DNA of 64,000 bases from Apostichopus japonicus (GCF_037975245.1 NC_092583.1:14797264-14861263); one strand, 5' to 3'. Shown: positions 61,801 through 63,799, counted from the stretch's first letter. Translations and numbers: made by a program. The notes: generated by a model from the sequence alone, not told the origin.

Positions 61801-63799
61801 ATATGCAACAAAAGTGTGCATGATAAAAACTCTTTTTGACTTTGTGCATTTTGAGTTAGCATTGTTACATGTCTGCTTTCTGTAAGTCGTCATTTCGGCA
61901 GATAACCCCCCCCTTCCCCTCCTCCCTCCTCCCTTGGTAGTCAAACCTTTCTTTTCTCATCTCTATAGTCACTTGAATTTGAAACTTCTGGTGAATTTGA
62001 AAACCTTAGAACTCTCTCTTTTTGACCTCTTCACTCCTTACATCTAAACCTGTATCTCACCTTTAACCACTCACCTAAAATAACATGAAATGAAAATAAC
62101 TTTGAAAGCATCATAAATGACTTCTTACCTACCAACCTTCTTACTACAACTCAAAACCTAACCTATTCTATACTTCAGCTTTGCAAGCCTATCTCTTTTA
62201 GTTGCAATACTAGTTTCAAAATAAGTTTGCTTATGATGGTCAAATGTCTATAAAAAGGCAGGCCAACTTTCCAGTCAGCGAAATAGGTATTTTCTGATTT
62301 ATAGCAAAACGTCTTGGGTACTATTCCTCTCTGCCATAGCTTGATAAATCTTGTTTTTGGTTACTAATAGAATACCTAATGGTCTGCTTTTTTCGTTAAT
62401 TTCTAAAGTCCTTTTGAGTTTCGACACCTTCACGAACCTCTCAGTTCTGTGTCATATCTTACTTCACATATTTTTTCTCTTTGTTTTGTCTTCTTATCTC
62501 TCTTCACTTCATGAGTGATTTATGAGTGATACTGACTTCTTCCTCCTGAATTTAAATTGATTAAATTGATCTCATCATCTGATCTGTTCCAATTTAGCTA
62601 CTGTTGCTAAGTGATGACTCTCCGTTTGGTGATGACACCCCTCGTAGCACCATCCGTGTGCCTCTACGATTCTATCCCATTTCTTTTTCGTTTACACCAC
62701 CAGCTGTCACAAGTTTTCTTTGATTTAAAACTTGAGCAGACAACAGTTGATCGTTGTGCCTTGGCTGTAACAATCAGTGTTCTCATGTCACAGCTTTCTT
62801 ATTTCTTGTACTGTCATTTTGTATTTTCACTTCAGCAGCAATTTATGTCAAGTGCTTTACTGCAAGATTTGCTTGTGTGTGGTAAAGTGAAGCAATGGCC
62901 AAATGCAGTTTCTTCTTTCAGCTCCTATATACTCTTCTTGTCAAAATTGTTCTACCCAGTATTCACAGTTTTTCACTTTCTCAATGTCAAAATGCACTTG
63001 TCACTTCAAGCCACATATCCTTATGTACTCTACTTATATATATAAACTATGATTATTTGCATGTTTCCTTCTGTAAAAACTTATAAAAGAAGGAAATAAT
63101 AGAATCATGTCATTTGTAGTCTGACAATGCCATTAACAGTATTCATATCTGTCTGTTGAATGGGAAATTATCATTTCCTCCATGGAGTCATTCCGAATTT
63201 TGGAAACTGATATGAGCAATATGCAATGTTTTCACTTGCATCCCCTACCCCACACATGCAGTGTATGACCACTCTCACTAGATACTATTAGCTCTTAATT
63301 AATCTGTATAGGTTTTGCCACATGGAATTTTTTGAATAAATACTTTTTCACCGTTTCATTAAATAGTTCTTCCAAGTTGTCTATTGAAATTTCTTCCATA
63401 TTTAGTCTTCTTCTTTGCTTTTTTCATTTCTTTATCATCTGTCATCATCTATTCATCTTCCTTTCCATCCATTCTTTATTCCCGCCTCTCATATAGCACC
63501 AGAACCACCTCCATCCAAACCTCATTTTATGAGCCGCCTTGAGCCCGATCTAAGCCTCCCTGACGGTGAAGCTTTAGTTCTCAAGTGCAAAGTTGGCGGT
63601 TACCCGCCACCTAAAGCCCTGTGGTACAAAGATGGCGTACAGCTAAGAAACGAAGCCCCTTACGAGCTCACAAGTGGACGAGCCGGGGATCAGAAGTTGA
63701 CTATCCCTCAGTCTGAGGAGGGGGACAGTGGGGTGTACTCTTGTTTAGCATCAAACCCTTCAGGACAAGATACCACTAGTTGCAATGTCTCAGTAGCAG
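4691..63799 (+). CDS. Titin-like giant gene with CCDC141-type N-terminus (57 exons, partial)
   Basis: One continuous + strand gene model; exons are listed separately. All 56 junctions keep the frame and use AG/GT sites. The product (about 4,808 codons here) has spectrin-like helical repeats (residues 1-1093), a Pro-rich linker (1094-1205), five Ig domains (to 1704), an acidic or PEVK-like linker (1705-2214) and 26 I-set Ig domains (2215-4808). The N-terminal part resembles vertebrate CCDC141: VYEAMAHSLGEAW and LLQEHEDLNQDLLSKS align with blocks I recall from the human protein. The Ig array resembles titin and related muscle giants. Neither the start codon nor the stop lies in the window, and no kinase or Fn3 domain is seen. 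The likely role is a structural or elastic protein of muscle or cytoskeleton (inference). Alternatives are two adjacent genes joined by my model, or an obscurin/unc-89-type protein. Confidence 0.85.
5341..5532 (+). CDS. Exon 2: spectrin repeat 1, second half
   Basis: 64 codons, phase 0-0, residues 42-105. It contains VYEAMAHSLGEAWRDLNRLL, which has the conserved Trp and heptads of a spectrin helix. It is the strongest CCDC141 match in the window: the recalled human segment is VYDAMAETLGEAWAALVSML. The acceptor is attatttcag and the donor gtaagt. Confidence 0.93.
5766..5874 (+). CDS. Exon 3: spectrin repeat 2, first half
   Basis: 109 nt, entering in phase 0 and leaving in phase 1, residues 106-142, from VSEQMDSAAAQF to LLQEHEDLNQ. 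The donor is gtaaga. It starts just after the FHKNIKD linker of exon 2. LLQEHEDLNQ resembles LLQLHEHHTK recalled from human CCDC141. Confidence 0.9.
6462..6706 (+). CDS. Exon 4: spectrin repeat 2, second half
   Basis: 245 nt, entering in phase 1 and leaving in phase 0, residues 142-223, from DLLSKSIAVV to DQELNK. The helix IQKAVEELMQRRKMLEDLLS is a typical spectrin helix. The acceptor is gatatctacag and the donor gtgagg. Confidence 0.93.
7302..7421 (+). CDS. Exon 5: spectrin repeat 3, first half
   Basis: 40 codons, phase 0-0, residues 224-263, from VSDWFEREGESYL to EHDQVENAAK. The acceptor is tctttgtcaag and the donor gtatga. The true frame differs from the longest open frame through this spot, so the exon is easy to miss. 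With exon 6 it makes 104 residues. Confidence 0.88.
8113..8304 (+). CDS. Exon 6: spectrin repeat 3, second half
   Basis: 64 codons, phase 0-0, residues 264-327, from KVRESVDRVL to FYNNHDL. The helix DEFMNRLDERKRTLQATLDF is followed by a linker at the exon end. The acceptor is ggttttgcag and the donor gtaagt. It is the same length as exons 2, 9 and 17 (192 nt). Confidence 0.93.
8360..8520 (-). repeat. Possible tRNA-derived SINE head
   Basis: On the minus strand GGTTCAGATCCC resembles a Pol III B box (GGTTCGANNCC). It is preceded by a tRNA-like stretch that includes GTGGAAAGTGCACATGTG. The boundaries are not defined. Confidence 0.35.
8650..8856 (+). CDS. Exon 7: spectrin-like helical segment
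   Basis: 69 codons, phase 0-0, residues 328-396, from AMNYLNRLDVQLSNL to KRLQEMN. It opens a new repeat after the FYNNHDL linker. Exons 7-9 together are 204 residues, about two repeats. The acceptor is atttttcag and the donor gtgagt. Confidence 0.92.
8857..10354 (+). other. Intron 7 (about 1.5 kb)
   Basis: No exon is seen inside. It contains the inverted MITE copy B (9733-9929). A 67-codon open frame at 9268-9471 lacks splice sites or a recognisable domain. Confidence 0.7.
9733..9929 (-). mobile_element. MITE candidate, copy B (inverted)
   Basis: Read on the minus strand, it follows copy A at 4490-4654 over most of its length: a GAATAATTTATCTGG start, an internal ACAAGTGCAAAGAGGC-like block and a CACTAAATTATTCGCTG end. 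It is older and diverged, with no clear target-site duplication. Confidence 0.6.
10355..10567 (+). CDS. Exon 8: spectrin-like helical segment
   Basis: 71 codons, phase 0-0, residues 397-467, from DKAQELESKCHPEK to HQRVLGDLK. It contains HRNMVEWMVNGVDPYLD, with the Trp expected in a spectrin A helix. The acceptor is gtttcatttag and the donor gtacat. Confidence 0.92.
11155..11240. repeat. AT-rich, self-complementary TTAATTTAAATTAA tract
   Basis: About 80 bp of almost only A and T, built from TTAATTTAA, TTTAATTAA and their complements. It ends about 25 bp before the exon 9 acceptor and could fold into hairpins in the pre-mRNA. Confidence 0.8.
11261..11452 (+). CDS. Exon 9: spectrin-like helical segment
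   Basis: 64 codons, phase 0-0, residues 468-531, from DKSSDVKILLQIP to FEKLAKQ. It contains QRADEVDSYWTELKIRVETR, with a helix Trp. The acceptor context (tggaaattag) is poor in pyrimidines, probably because of the AT tract just upstream. The donor is gtcagt. Confidence 0.9.
12174..12347 (+). CDS. Exon 10: spectrin-like repeat, first half
   Basis: 58 codons, phase 0-0, residues 532-589, from LGNAMDNIDDLFETV to FLNDASQ. IREKWDYMVELHIQLDSSG has the spectrin Trp plus heptads. The acceptor is gaacctcag and the donor gtaaat. Confidence 0.93.
12714..12893 (+). CDS. Exon 11: spectrin-like repeat, second half
   Basis: 60 codons, phase 0-0, residues 590-649, from IANDPNLEIKKSSYY to FLEDARG. It contains FEERRRNLDAKYEILLQNL. 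The acceptor is ttcactcag and the donor gtaaga. Confidence 0.93.
13910..14035 (+). CDS. Exon 12: spectrin-like repeat, first half
   Basis: 42 codons, phase 0-0, residues 650-691, from TISWVSQAETDFFRD to NFQPTVK. The acceptor is attttctag and the donor gtttgt (weak). With exon 13 it makes 105 residues. Confidence 0.92.
14125..14330. mobile_element. MITE candidate with 19-bp TIRs and a 7-bp target duplication
   Basis: The 206-bp element starts CACACAGTTGGGACAATTT and ends with its near reverse complement AAATTGTCCCAACTGGCTG (two mismatches, inner 15 bp perfect). It is flanked by AAAATAT at 14118-14124 and 14331-14337. It lies in the intron between exons 12 and 13 and has no coding capacity, so it is non-autonomous. 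The superfamily is not certain; a hAT type with an eroded 8-bp duplication is possible. Confidence 0.85.
14414..14602 (+). CDS. Exon 13: spectrin-like repeat, second half
   Basis: 63 codons, phase 0-0, residues 692-754, from KATSEIEQHLTKAEL to FYENIDK. It ends in an F-x-x-x-I-D-K linker like exons 2 and 6. The acceptor is tatgttgacag and the donor gtaagg. Confidence 0.93.
15093..15269 (+). CDS. Exon 14: spectrin-like repeat, first half
   Basis: 59 codons, phase 0-0, residues 755-813, from LNKDMNKSSKQYTTA to ILNRMRAE. It contains ISEAHVELQLHDDERGIINE. The acceptor is aaattttcag and the donor gtgaga. Confidence 0.92.
15675..15824 (+). CDS. Exon 15: spectrin-like repeat, second half
   Basis: 50 codons, phase 0-0, residues 814-863, from PSVASIRPEIEDALA to LKSFRNE. 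It contains RIRWLSEWEQRRLRLEAFIG, with two Trp residues in a helix. The acceptor is catcatcacag and the donor gttggt, a weak form that recurs in the Ig array. Confidence 0.92.
16229..16351 (+). CDS. Exon 16: spectrin-like repeat, first half
   Basis: 41 codons, phase 0-0, residues 864-904, from LNISLDDAEDELDNR to QEWEPQLK. It has the same length as exon 1. The acceptor is cttctcag and the donor gttagt. With exon 17 it makes 105 residues. Confidence 0.92.
16610..16801 (+). CDS. Exon 17: spectrin-like repeat, second half
   Basis: 64 codons, phase 0-0, residues 905-968, from ELGDKVDEYKSSAYM to FQDLFTN. DVEKMDKRWSSFCTELDDHR is a classic spectrin W-x-x-F/L helix. The acceptor is cacaaacag and the donor gtgagt. 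Confidence 0.94.
17470..17653 (+). CDS. Exon 18: last spectrin-like repeat, first half
   Basis: 184 nt, entering in phase 0 and leaving in phase 1, residues 969-1030, from CLEWQNKGNDLVDDV to LAGDIYG. It starts with the usual helix A opening (xxEWQ). LNQLAGDIYG resembles ATDLAQHLYG recalled from CCDC141. The acceptor is ttttttcag and the donor gtcaga. Confidence 0.92.
18259..18449 (+). CDS. Exon 19: last spectrin-like repeat, second half
   Basis: 191 nt, entering in phase 1 and leaving in phase 0, residues 1030-1093, from GPEAPQYMSELLSNN to SPDLVK. A helix (DLQDTNDQLYQLADDLARSG) is followed by a loss of helical character (RRPEKRPAEEDLFVPD). This marks the end of the rod. The acceptor is attttcag and the donor gtaagc. 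Confidence 0.93.
18743..19118 (+). CDS. Exon 20: Pro-rich linker and start of Ig domain 1
   Basis: 376 nt, entering in phase 0 and leaving in phase 1, residues 1094-1219. A disordered linker with a run of seven Pro (ESAPPPPPPPVDEG) is followed by APFFPRVIRDLTVKEGRLA, the A and B strands of an I-set Ig. Vertebrate CCDC141 has the same order: a long disordered segment, then one terminal Ig starting APNFSRLL (recalled). The donor is gtgagt. Confidence 0.94.
19354..19575 (+). CDS. Exon 21: remainder of Ig domain 1
   Basis: 222 nt, phase 1-1, residues 1219-1292. It has the I-set pattern FDCIVKGEPEPDIYWLKDG ... DDDTCTLVLPAINLHKAGKY, then TCKAINPHGEA, with both core Cys and Trp present. This is the equivalent of the Ig that ends vertebrate CCDC141. 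Here the exon has a good donor (gtaaga) and the frame continues into further Ig exons. Reading through the donor would give only 12 more codons before a stop. Confidence 0.95.
19820..19997 (+). CDS. Exon 22: linker and first half of Ig domain 2
   Basis: 178 nt, entering in phase 1 and leaving in phase 2, residues 1292-1351, from TDRRLQGMDGPQVADG to the core Trp. It includes PPKFLEAPKDKTAEEG and RVSCEIDGIPPPAVTW. The donor (gtatgt) splits the Trp codon TG|G. The acceptor follows a strong C/T tract at 19783-19819. Confidence 0.93.
20569..20738 (+). CDS. Exon 23: second half of Ig domain 2
   Basis: 170 nt, entering in phase 2 and leaving in phase 1, residues 1351-1408. It completes the Trp and runs SKDGDQLSDEACRF to LDDEGFYACTAVNPKGRA. 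Both core Cys are present across exons 22-23. This Ig domain is cut at its core Trp; most later Ig domains are single-exon. The donor is gtgagc. Confidence 0.94.
21034..21829 (+). repeat. 133-bp minisatellite, six units, ending at the exon 24 acceptor
   Basis: Six tandem units with the CAGAG junction at 21161, 21294, 21427, 21560, 21693 and 21827 (steps of 133, 133, 133, 133 and 134). Each unit ends in CATCTCAATAAACAGAG or a one-base variant. The last copy is the true exon 24 acceptor. Units are near-identical by eye. Confidence 0.96.
21830..22123 (+). CDS. Exon 24: Ig domain 3
   Basis: 294 nt, phase 1-1, residues 1409-1506. I-set Ig: EAGEAPTFVGPLID, LKCKVQGARPMKILWRKYD, GEFLCRAENEFGREETTAEL. 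Both Cys and the Trp are present. The acceptor aataaacag is the last unit of the adjacent minisatellite. The donor is gtatgc. Confidence 0.95.
22124..22831 (+). other. Intron 24
   Basis: Contains a palindromic CTGTACACTGTGTACAG near 22434. Otherwise I see nothing. Confidence 0.6.
22832..23128 (+). CDS. Exon 25: Ig domain 4, lacking the F-strand Cys
   Basis: 297 nt, phase 1-1, residues 1507-1605. APKVTAPLKDVEVFEG, LKCSIAAYPRPKLTWYKND, then AGKYSVRAVNPLGEVSTSGY. The usual YxC is YSV, so the core disulfide pair is incomplete. From memory, vertebrate titin Z1 also has Ser-Leu (YSLKATNGSGQATS) here, a possible relationship. The acceptor is ttcgcctacag and the donor gtcagt. Confidence 0.94.
23312..23560. 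repeat. Degenerate ~20-bp minisatellite
   Basis: Variants of CATCTGGGACTGTCTTCT recur about twelve times in a row, more eroded toward the 3' end. Confidence 0.85.
23672..23716 (-). other. Degenerate hammerhead-ribozyme-like motif
   Basis: The outer 6-bp stem TTAGCC/GGCTAA (23672-23677 with 23711-23716) encloses an inner perfect stem GATCCT/AGGATC (23687-23692 with 23696-23701, 3-nt loop). On the minus strand the order is TTGAAGA, stem, GAAA, TGTC, A. This matches the hammerhead core CUGANGA-stem II-GAAA-NUH with one change, C3 to U. Similar cores are known from Penelope-like retroelements. Activity is doubtful because C3 normally pairs with G8. Confidence 0.45.
24376..24672 (+). CDS. Exon 26: Ig domain 5
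   Basis: 297 nt, phase 1-1, residues 1606-1704. EKQIPPAPPRFSKMLEPQM, LRCALTGHPPPEISWYRNN, DDDGIYTCKAVNPHGQDSTS. It is the first domain with the GQDSTS F-G loop found in nearly all later domains. The acceptor is cctttaacag and the donor gtaggt. Confidence 0.95.
25652..25741 (+). CDS. Exon 27: short basic, Pro-rich linker exon
   Basis: 90 nt, phase 1-1, 30 residues (1705-1734): GGKKSIRRPGYFKAPVIAPE then DKPSVKKPTE. It is rich in Pro, Lys, Val and Glu, similar in size and style to titin PEVK exons. The acceptor tgcatgattag is weak and the donor is gtaatg. I call it because frame and phase fit exactly between exons 26 and 28. Confidence 0.7.
25742..27027 (+). other. Intron 27 (about 1.3 kb)
   Basis: AT-rich. 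No further linker exon is recognised. A ~20-bp block GGTGTCRGCAGTGGGATT occurs twice near 25777 and 25838. Confidence 0.6.
27028..27507 (+). repeat. In-frame 240-bp tandem duplication within exon 28
   Basis: 27028-27267 and 27268-27507 align without gaps at 240-bp offset, with only a handful of base differences. Each unit encodes 80 residues, so the frame is kept. Confidence 0.96.
27028..28143 (+). CDS. Exon 28: large acidic, disordered linker exon
   Basis: 1116 nt, phase 1-1, 372 residues (1735-2106). Asp, Glu and Ser dominate. Residues 1-80 and 81-160 of the exon are tandem copies (240-bp units, see repeat), each with DELVVPQEVD, SAPPNFPPPQF and NILPQPNDEKDSERFPETDD. Then comes an SREDEESREDEETREDEE run. 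Two diverged modules follow, EPAFKSSFSITVHTSKPDD and QPSYKTSFAIAIRPSEPKE. No domain is recognised; a flexible spring or spacer is inferred. The many Ser in acidic context suit casein kinase 2 sites (inference). The acceptor is gcatgttaaag and the donor gtaagg. Confidence 0.93.
28144..29079 (+). other. Intron 28
   Basis: AT-rich. No coding segment is seen. Confidence 0.6.
29080..29193 (+). CDS. Exon 29: short linker exon
   Basis: 114 nt, phase 1-1, 38 residues (2107-2144): EVTIETTKVTHISLASIMIL, then an acidic DDADVDRDEGGAHSEPPN. It matches no known domain. The acceptor catgatcag follows a C/T tract, and the donor is gtaagg. It is supported by phase and both splice sites, but transcript evidence would settle it. 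Confidence 0.72.
29194..30928 (+). other. Intron 29 (about 1.7 kb)
   Basis: Holds a GTAC/ACTTGTA-rich short degenerate repeat near 29745-29875. Otherwise it is AT-rich with no exon recognised. Confidence 0.6.
30929..31039 (+). CDS. Exon 30: short acidic linker exon
   Basis: 111 nt, phase 1-1, 37 residues (2145-2181): KEELLLALALDPVFLDPYTQ then PSTPSETSDDPDWPVIE. LALDP...DDPDW resembles RALDPDADWSDDED of exon 31, so the two may be a duplicated linker pair. The acceptor is catgcacag and the donor gtgaga. Confidence 0.75.
31040..32203 (+). other. Intron 30 (about 1.2 kb)
   Basis: Contains a good acceptor at 31731-31741 (ttctctcacag) followed by a Lys-rich frame but with no donor; see findings. 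Confidence 0.5.
32204..32302 (+). CDS. Exon 31: short acidic linker exon
   Basis: 99 nt, phase 1-1, 33 residues (2182-2214): EDEVVPDKVTTVHAAPNLLR then ALDPDADWSDDED. The acceptor is gctgcatgtatag and the donor gtaagg. Last linker before the main Ig array. Confidence 0.78.
32303..33040 (+). other. Intron 31
   Basis: Nothing recognised apart from an A-run near 32846. Confidence 0.6.
33041..33331 (+). CDS. Exon 32: Ig domain 6
   Basis: 291 nt, phase 1-1, residues 2215-2311. EPATKPVFTTKLEPQITVSN, LKCKLDSSPNPNITWYKNG, DEGIYACRAATAAGEDMTNS. Both Cys and the Trp are present. It is the first domain with the KP.F...LEP opening typical of the array. The acceptor is tttctcacag and the donor gtaaca. 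Confidence 0.95.
33332..34331 (+). other. Intron 32 with internal duplications
   Basis: A ~125-bp block at 33411-33540 recurs at 33934-34060 (offset 523). Between them a 92-bp tandem duplication covers about 33700-33880. Confidence 0.8.
34332..34619 (+). CDS. Exon 33: Ig domain 7
   Basis: 288 nt, phase 1-1, residues 2312-2407. EHIKPQFTRRLQSQFAAVDG, LSCSVTGDPTPTIQWYKDGK, DEGVFSCRAVNPAGDDITSC. It has an extra Cys in the G strand (TSCNLLV). The acceptor is ttcttctgcag and the donor gttagt. Confidence 0.95.
34620..35679 (+). other. Intron 33 with simple repeats
   Basis: CT/AT microsatellite near 34648-34678; TATTATCCCACTATA-type repeats 34804-34893; a 32-bp tandem duplication (TAGTCGTGGGAATTATCCCC) at 34964-35027; A-rich GCAAAAAGAAAAC repeats near 35336-35420. 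Confidence 0.8.
35680..35979 (+). CDS. Exon 34: Ig domain 8
   Basis: 300 nt, phase 1-1, residues 2408-2507. EPEPPQTKPSFLSRLEPELS, LKCKVEGYPPPKITWYKDGN, SGVYSCVASNPLGQDSTSCN. First of 23 consecutive exons of exactly 300 nt. Its C' segment is unusual (NPIRPSSSALPFMRGGEASL). The donor is gtttgt. Confidence 0.96.
35980..36648 (+). other. Intron 34
   Basis: Nothing recognised. Confidence 0.6.
36649..36948 (+). CDS. Exon 35: Ig domain 9
   Basis: 300 nt, phase 1-1, residues 2508-2607. APPPPPSKPHFISRLPFELK, LKCLVEGHPKPNINWFKDGI, GGVYSCLATNPSGQDSTTSN. The G strand has Ser instead of the Cys of its neighbours. The donor is gttggt. Confidence 0.96.
36949..37502 (+). other. Intron 35
   Basis: Nothing recognised. 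Confidence 0.6.
37503..37802 (+). CDS. Exon 36: Ig domain 10
   Basis: 300 nt, phase 1-1, residues 2608-2707. AQEPPPCKPQFVSRLAPELT, LSCGVEGYPPPKVTWYKDGT, AGVYSCVASNPSGQDSTSCN. An extra Cys sits in the N-terminal linker (PPPCKP) as well as the G-strand Cys. The donor is gttggt. Confidence 0.96.
37803..39260 (+). other. Intron 36 (about 1.5 kb)
   Basis: Contains the minus-strand LINE 3' fragment at 38235-38649. No exon is seen. Confidence 0.7.
38235..38649 (-). mobile_element. 3' end of a non-LTR retrotransposon (LINE), 5'-truncated
   Basis: The minus strand encodes about 85 residues ending in HPLFKHCIYNLRNGLRFCPP and YRYSFVPNSIHIFNSQVRR, the usual C-terminal tail of LINE reverse-transcriptase ORFs (HPL...R.YR.....SF.P..I...N). 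The stop is followed by a 3' UTR and a GAATT microsatellite tail at about 38235-38260. It is inserted antisense in the intron. The reverse-transcriptase catalytic core is absent. Confidence 0.8.
39261..39560 (+). CDS. Exon 37: Ig domain 11, lacking the B-strand Cys
   Basis: 300 nt, phase 1-1, residues 2708-2807. APEPPPSKPNFISRLVPDIK, LKALVEGYPVPNINWFKDGT, GAVFSCLATNLAGQDSTSCN. LKA replaces LKC, so the normal core disulfide cannot form. The G-strand Cys is kept. The donor is gtgtgt. Confidence 0.95.
39561..40258 (+). other. Intron 37
   Basis: Has a G-run near 39890. Nothing else recognised. Confidence 0.6.
40259..40558 (+). CDS. Exon 38: Ig domain 12
   Basis: 300 nt, phase 1-1, residues 2808-2907. 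APEPPPSKPHFASRLEPELD, LKCKAGGYPHPKMTWYKDGV, GGVYSCVAANPSGQDTTSCN. The acceptor is tctcaaaaag (purine-rich end) and the donor gttggt. Confidence 0.96.
40980..41279 (+). CDS. Exon 39: Ig domain 13, Cys-rich
   Basis: 300 nt, phase 1-1, residues 2908-3007. APEPPPSKPFFITPFEPDLH, LKCKVTGYPHPKCAWYKDGT, GGVYSCLASNPSGQDSTSCN. It has three additional Cys: before the Trp (PKCAW), in C'-D (GQPCEIGG) and in G (TSCNV). The donor is gtgtgt. Confidence 0.96.
41280..44354 (+). other. Intron 39 (about 3.1 kb)
   Basis: No decayed Ig exon is seen. About 42870-43700 is a degenerate repeat field in which CAAGAGTCCATTACTCTT and TTACAAGAGT variants recur many times at irregular spacing. Confidence 0.6.
44355..44654 (+). 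CDS. Exon 40: Ig domain 14, isolated and divergent
   Basis: 300 nt, phase 1-1, residues 3008-3107. APEPPHIKPYFSSTLEPDLN, LACTVHGYPKPSVTWFKDGV, VGVYSCVATNSSGEVSSTCF. The GQDSTS loop is replaced by GEVSST and the G strand is altered (CFVSPA). It sits alone between two introns of over 3 kb. The donor is gtgtgt. Confidence 0.95.
46097..46426. mobile_element. Possible hAT-type MITE
   Basis: The left end CAGGGGTAACCAACATGTG and the right part AAAATGTTGGTCACCAATAT are imperfect inverted copies (GGTNACCAACAT). CAGGGGT is a typical hAT terminus. No target-site duplication was identified. Confidence 0.4.
47925..48250. repeat. ~129-bp tandem repeat, about 2.5 units
   Basis: GCAGACTACAAT occurs at 47971, 48101 and 48229. 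The intervening sequence is shared, including GTGGATTTTAATGGCTATTA and CTTGAAAGCATTG. Confidence 0.85.
48436..48735 (+). CDS. Exon 41: Ig domain 15
   Basis: 300 nt, phase 1-1, residues 3108-3207. APEPPPSRPHFTTRLEPDLS, LKCKVGGYPPPKTTWYKDGT, GGVYSCLATNPSGQDSTSSN. It is the first domain close to the homogenised consensus. The G strand is SSN. The acceptor is ttcttccag and the donor gttggt. Confidence 0.97.
48736..50449 (+). other. Intron 41 (about 1.7 kb)
   Basis: AAT/AAC microsatellite near 49979-50004. No exon is seen. Confidence 0.6.
50450..50749 (+). CDS. Exon 42: Ig domain 16
   Basis: 300 nt, phase 1-1, residues 3208-3307. APEPPPSKPHFISRLEPEMT, LKCKVGGYPLPKTTWYIDGN, GGVYSCLATNPSGQDTTSSN. 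It ends in VTVE rather than VTVA. The donor is gtaggc. Confidence 0.97.
50750..51851 (+). other. Intron 42 (about 1.1 kb)
   Basis: Has a CCCCTCTCCT pyrimidine repeat near 51556-51600. Its 3' end (51821-51851) is shared with the intron before exon 54. Confidence 0.7.
51852..52151 (+). CDS. Exon 43: Ig domain 17
   Basis: 300 nt, phase 1-1, residues 3308-3407. Consensus array domain with LSLPDGEP and NEPPFEITSRGGEASLRIPE. The acceptor region cattctaatccag matches that of exon 54. The donor is gttggt. Confidence 0.97.
52152..52542 (+). other. Intron 43
   Basis: Mostly unlike the array introns. Only its last ~40 bp (from TAATGATATT) resemble the 3' ends of the later array introns. Confidence 0.6.
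52543..52842 (+). CDS. Exon 44: Ig domain 18 (array unit 1)
   Basis: 300 nt, phase 1-1, residues 3408-3507. LSLTDGEP and KSEVPYEITSRGGEASL. It differs from exon 45 at two bases by eye. The donor is gttggt. Confidence 0.97.
53203..53502 (+). CDS. Exon 45: Ig domain 19 (array unit 2)
   Basis: 300 nt, phase 1-1, residues 3508-3607. Protein identical to exon 44 and nucleotide-identical to exon 46 by eye. The donor is gttggt. Confidence 0.97.
53863..54162 (+). CDS. Exon 46: Ig domain 20 (array unit 3)
   Basis: 300 nt, phase 1-1, residues 3608-3707. Same protein as exons 44-45. Its downstream intron departs from those of units 1-2 at CTGTCAAGAGCATGTG (54195-54210). The donor is gttggt. Confidence 0.97.
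54527..54826 (+). CDS. Exon 47: Ig domain 21 (array unit 4)
   Basis: 300 nt, phase 1-1, residues 3708-3807. It switches to LSLPDGGP and NEPPFEITS, with YSCVATN and SSNVSVA at the end. The donor is gttggt. Confidence 0.97.
55181..55480 (+). CDS. Exon 48: Ig domain 22 (array unit 5)
   Basis: 300 nt, phase 1-1, residues 3808-3907. EPEPSLPDGGP (Leu to Pro) and NEPPFE. Its upstream intron end, ttgcttgtcatatttag, defines a subfamily with exons 49-51. The donor is gttggt. Confidence 0.97.
55833..56132 (+). CDS. Exon 49: Ig domain 23 (array unit 6)
   Basis: 300 nt, phase 1-1, residues 3908-4007. LSLPNGEP and NEVPYE, a mix of the two C'-D types of its neighbours. The donor is gttggt. Confidence 0.97.
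56488..56787 (+). CDS. Exon 50: Ig domain 24 (array unit 7)
   Basis: 300 nt, phase 1-1, residues 4008-4107. LSLTNGEP, NEPPFE and GGEAVLRIPEA. The donor is gttggt. Confidence 0.97.
57148..57447 (+). CDS. Exon 51: Ig domain 25 (array unit 8)
   Basis: 300 nt, phase 1-1, residues 4108-4207. SRVEPELSLPDGEP and NEPPFE. The donor is gttggt. Confidence 0.97.
57807..58106 (+). CDS. Exon 52: Ig domain 26 (array unit 9)
   Basis: 300 nt, phase 1-1, residues 4208-4307. SRLDPELSLENGEP, NEVPFE, YSCLAANPSG and SSNVLVA. The upstream intron belongs to the array and the downstream intron does not, so it closes the homogenised block. The donor is gttggt. Confidence 0.97.
58107..58629 (+). other. Intron 52
   Basis: Unrelated to the array introns. 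Nothing recognised. Confidence 0.6.
58630..58929 (+). CDS. Exon 53: Ig domain 27
   Basis: 300 nt, phase 1-1, residues 4308-4407. LNLTDGEP, NEPPFE and SLKIPEA. The G strand has Cys (STSCNILVA), unlike the neighbours. The acceptor tacttaaag is weak, and the donor is gtttgt. Confidence 0.96.
58930..59460 (+). other. Intron 53
   Basis: Its last ~33 bp (59428-59460) are nearly the same as the end of intron 42. Otherwise nothing recognised. Confidence 0.6.
59461..59760 (+). CDS. Exon 54: Ig domain 28
   Basis: 300 nt, phase 1-1, residues 4408-4507. LSLTDGEP, NEVPFE and GGEAVFRIPEA. The acceptor flank is shared with exon 43. The donor is gttggt. Confidence 0.97.
59761..60472 (+). other. Intron 54
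   Basis: Contains the MITE candidate 60091-60319. No exon is seen. Confidence 0.7.
60091..60319. mobile_element. hAT-like MITE candidate
   Basis: The left end CAGGGGTTCTCA pairs with the right end TGAGAACTCCTG (one mismatch). A second inverted block, AACAGCCAGACAAAAGAAAA, pairs imperfectly with TTTTCTTTCACTGGCTGTTT. Flanks TTGTGCTC and TTGTACAG may be an eroded 8-bp target duplication (5 of 8 match). No coding capacity. Confidence 0.65.
60473..60772 (+). CDS. Exon 55: Ig domain 29
   Basis: 300 nt, phase 1-1, residues 4508-4607. HFTAKLEPELSLNDGEP and NEVPYE. Nearly array consensus, but with an unrelated downstream intron. The donor is gttggt. Confidence 0.97.
60773..61363 (+). other. Intron 55
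   Basis: Nothing recognised. Confidence 0.6.
61364..61663 (+). CDS. Exon 56: Ig domain 30
   Basis: 300 nt, phase 1-1, residues 4608-4707. APEPPPSKAHFIIRLEPSKD, LRCKVGGYPPPKVIWYKDGT, GGVFSCLVTNPTGQDASSCN. More diverged than the array; the G-strand Cys is present. The donor is gttggt. Confidence 0.96.
61664..63496 (+). other. Intron 56 (about 1.8 kb)
   Basis: Has a C-run near 61906. An open frame at 62611-63045 has no recognisable domain. No Ig relic is seen. Confidence 0.6.
63497..63799 (+). CDS. Exon 57: Ig domain 31, last in the window
   Basis: 303 nt, phase 1-1, residues 4708-4808. APEPPPSKPHFMSRLEPDLS, LKCKVGGYPPPKALWYKDGV, SGVYSCLASNPSGQDTTSCN. One extra codon in the D-E region (SGRAGDQKLT) breaks the 300-nt rule. 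The donor gttaga leads into an intron that runs past the window end. Confidence 0.95.
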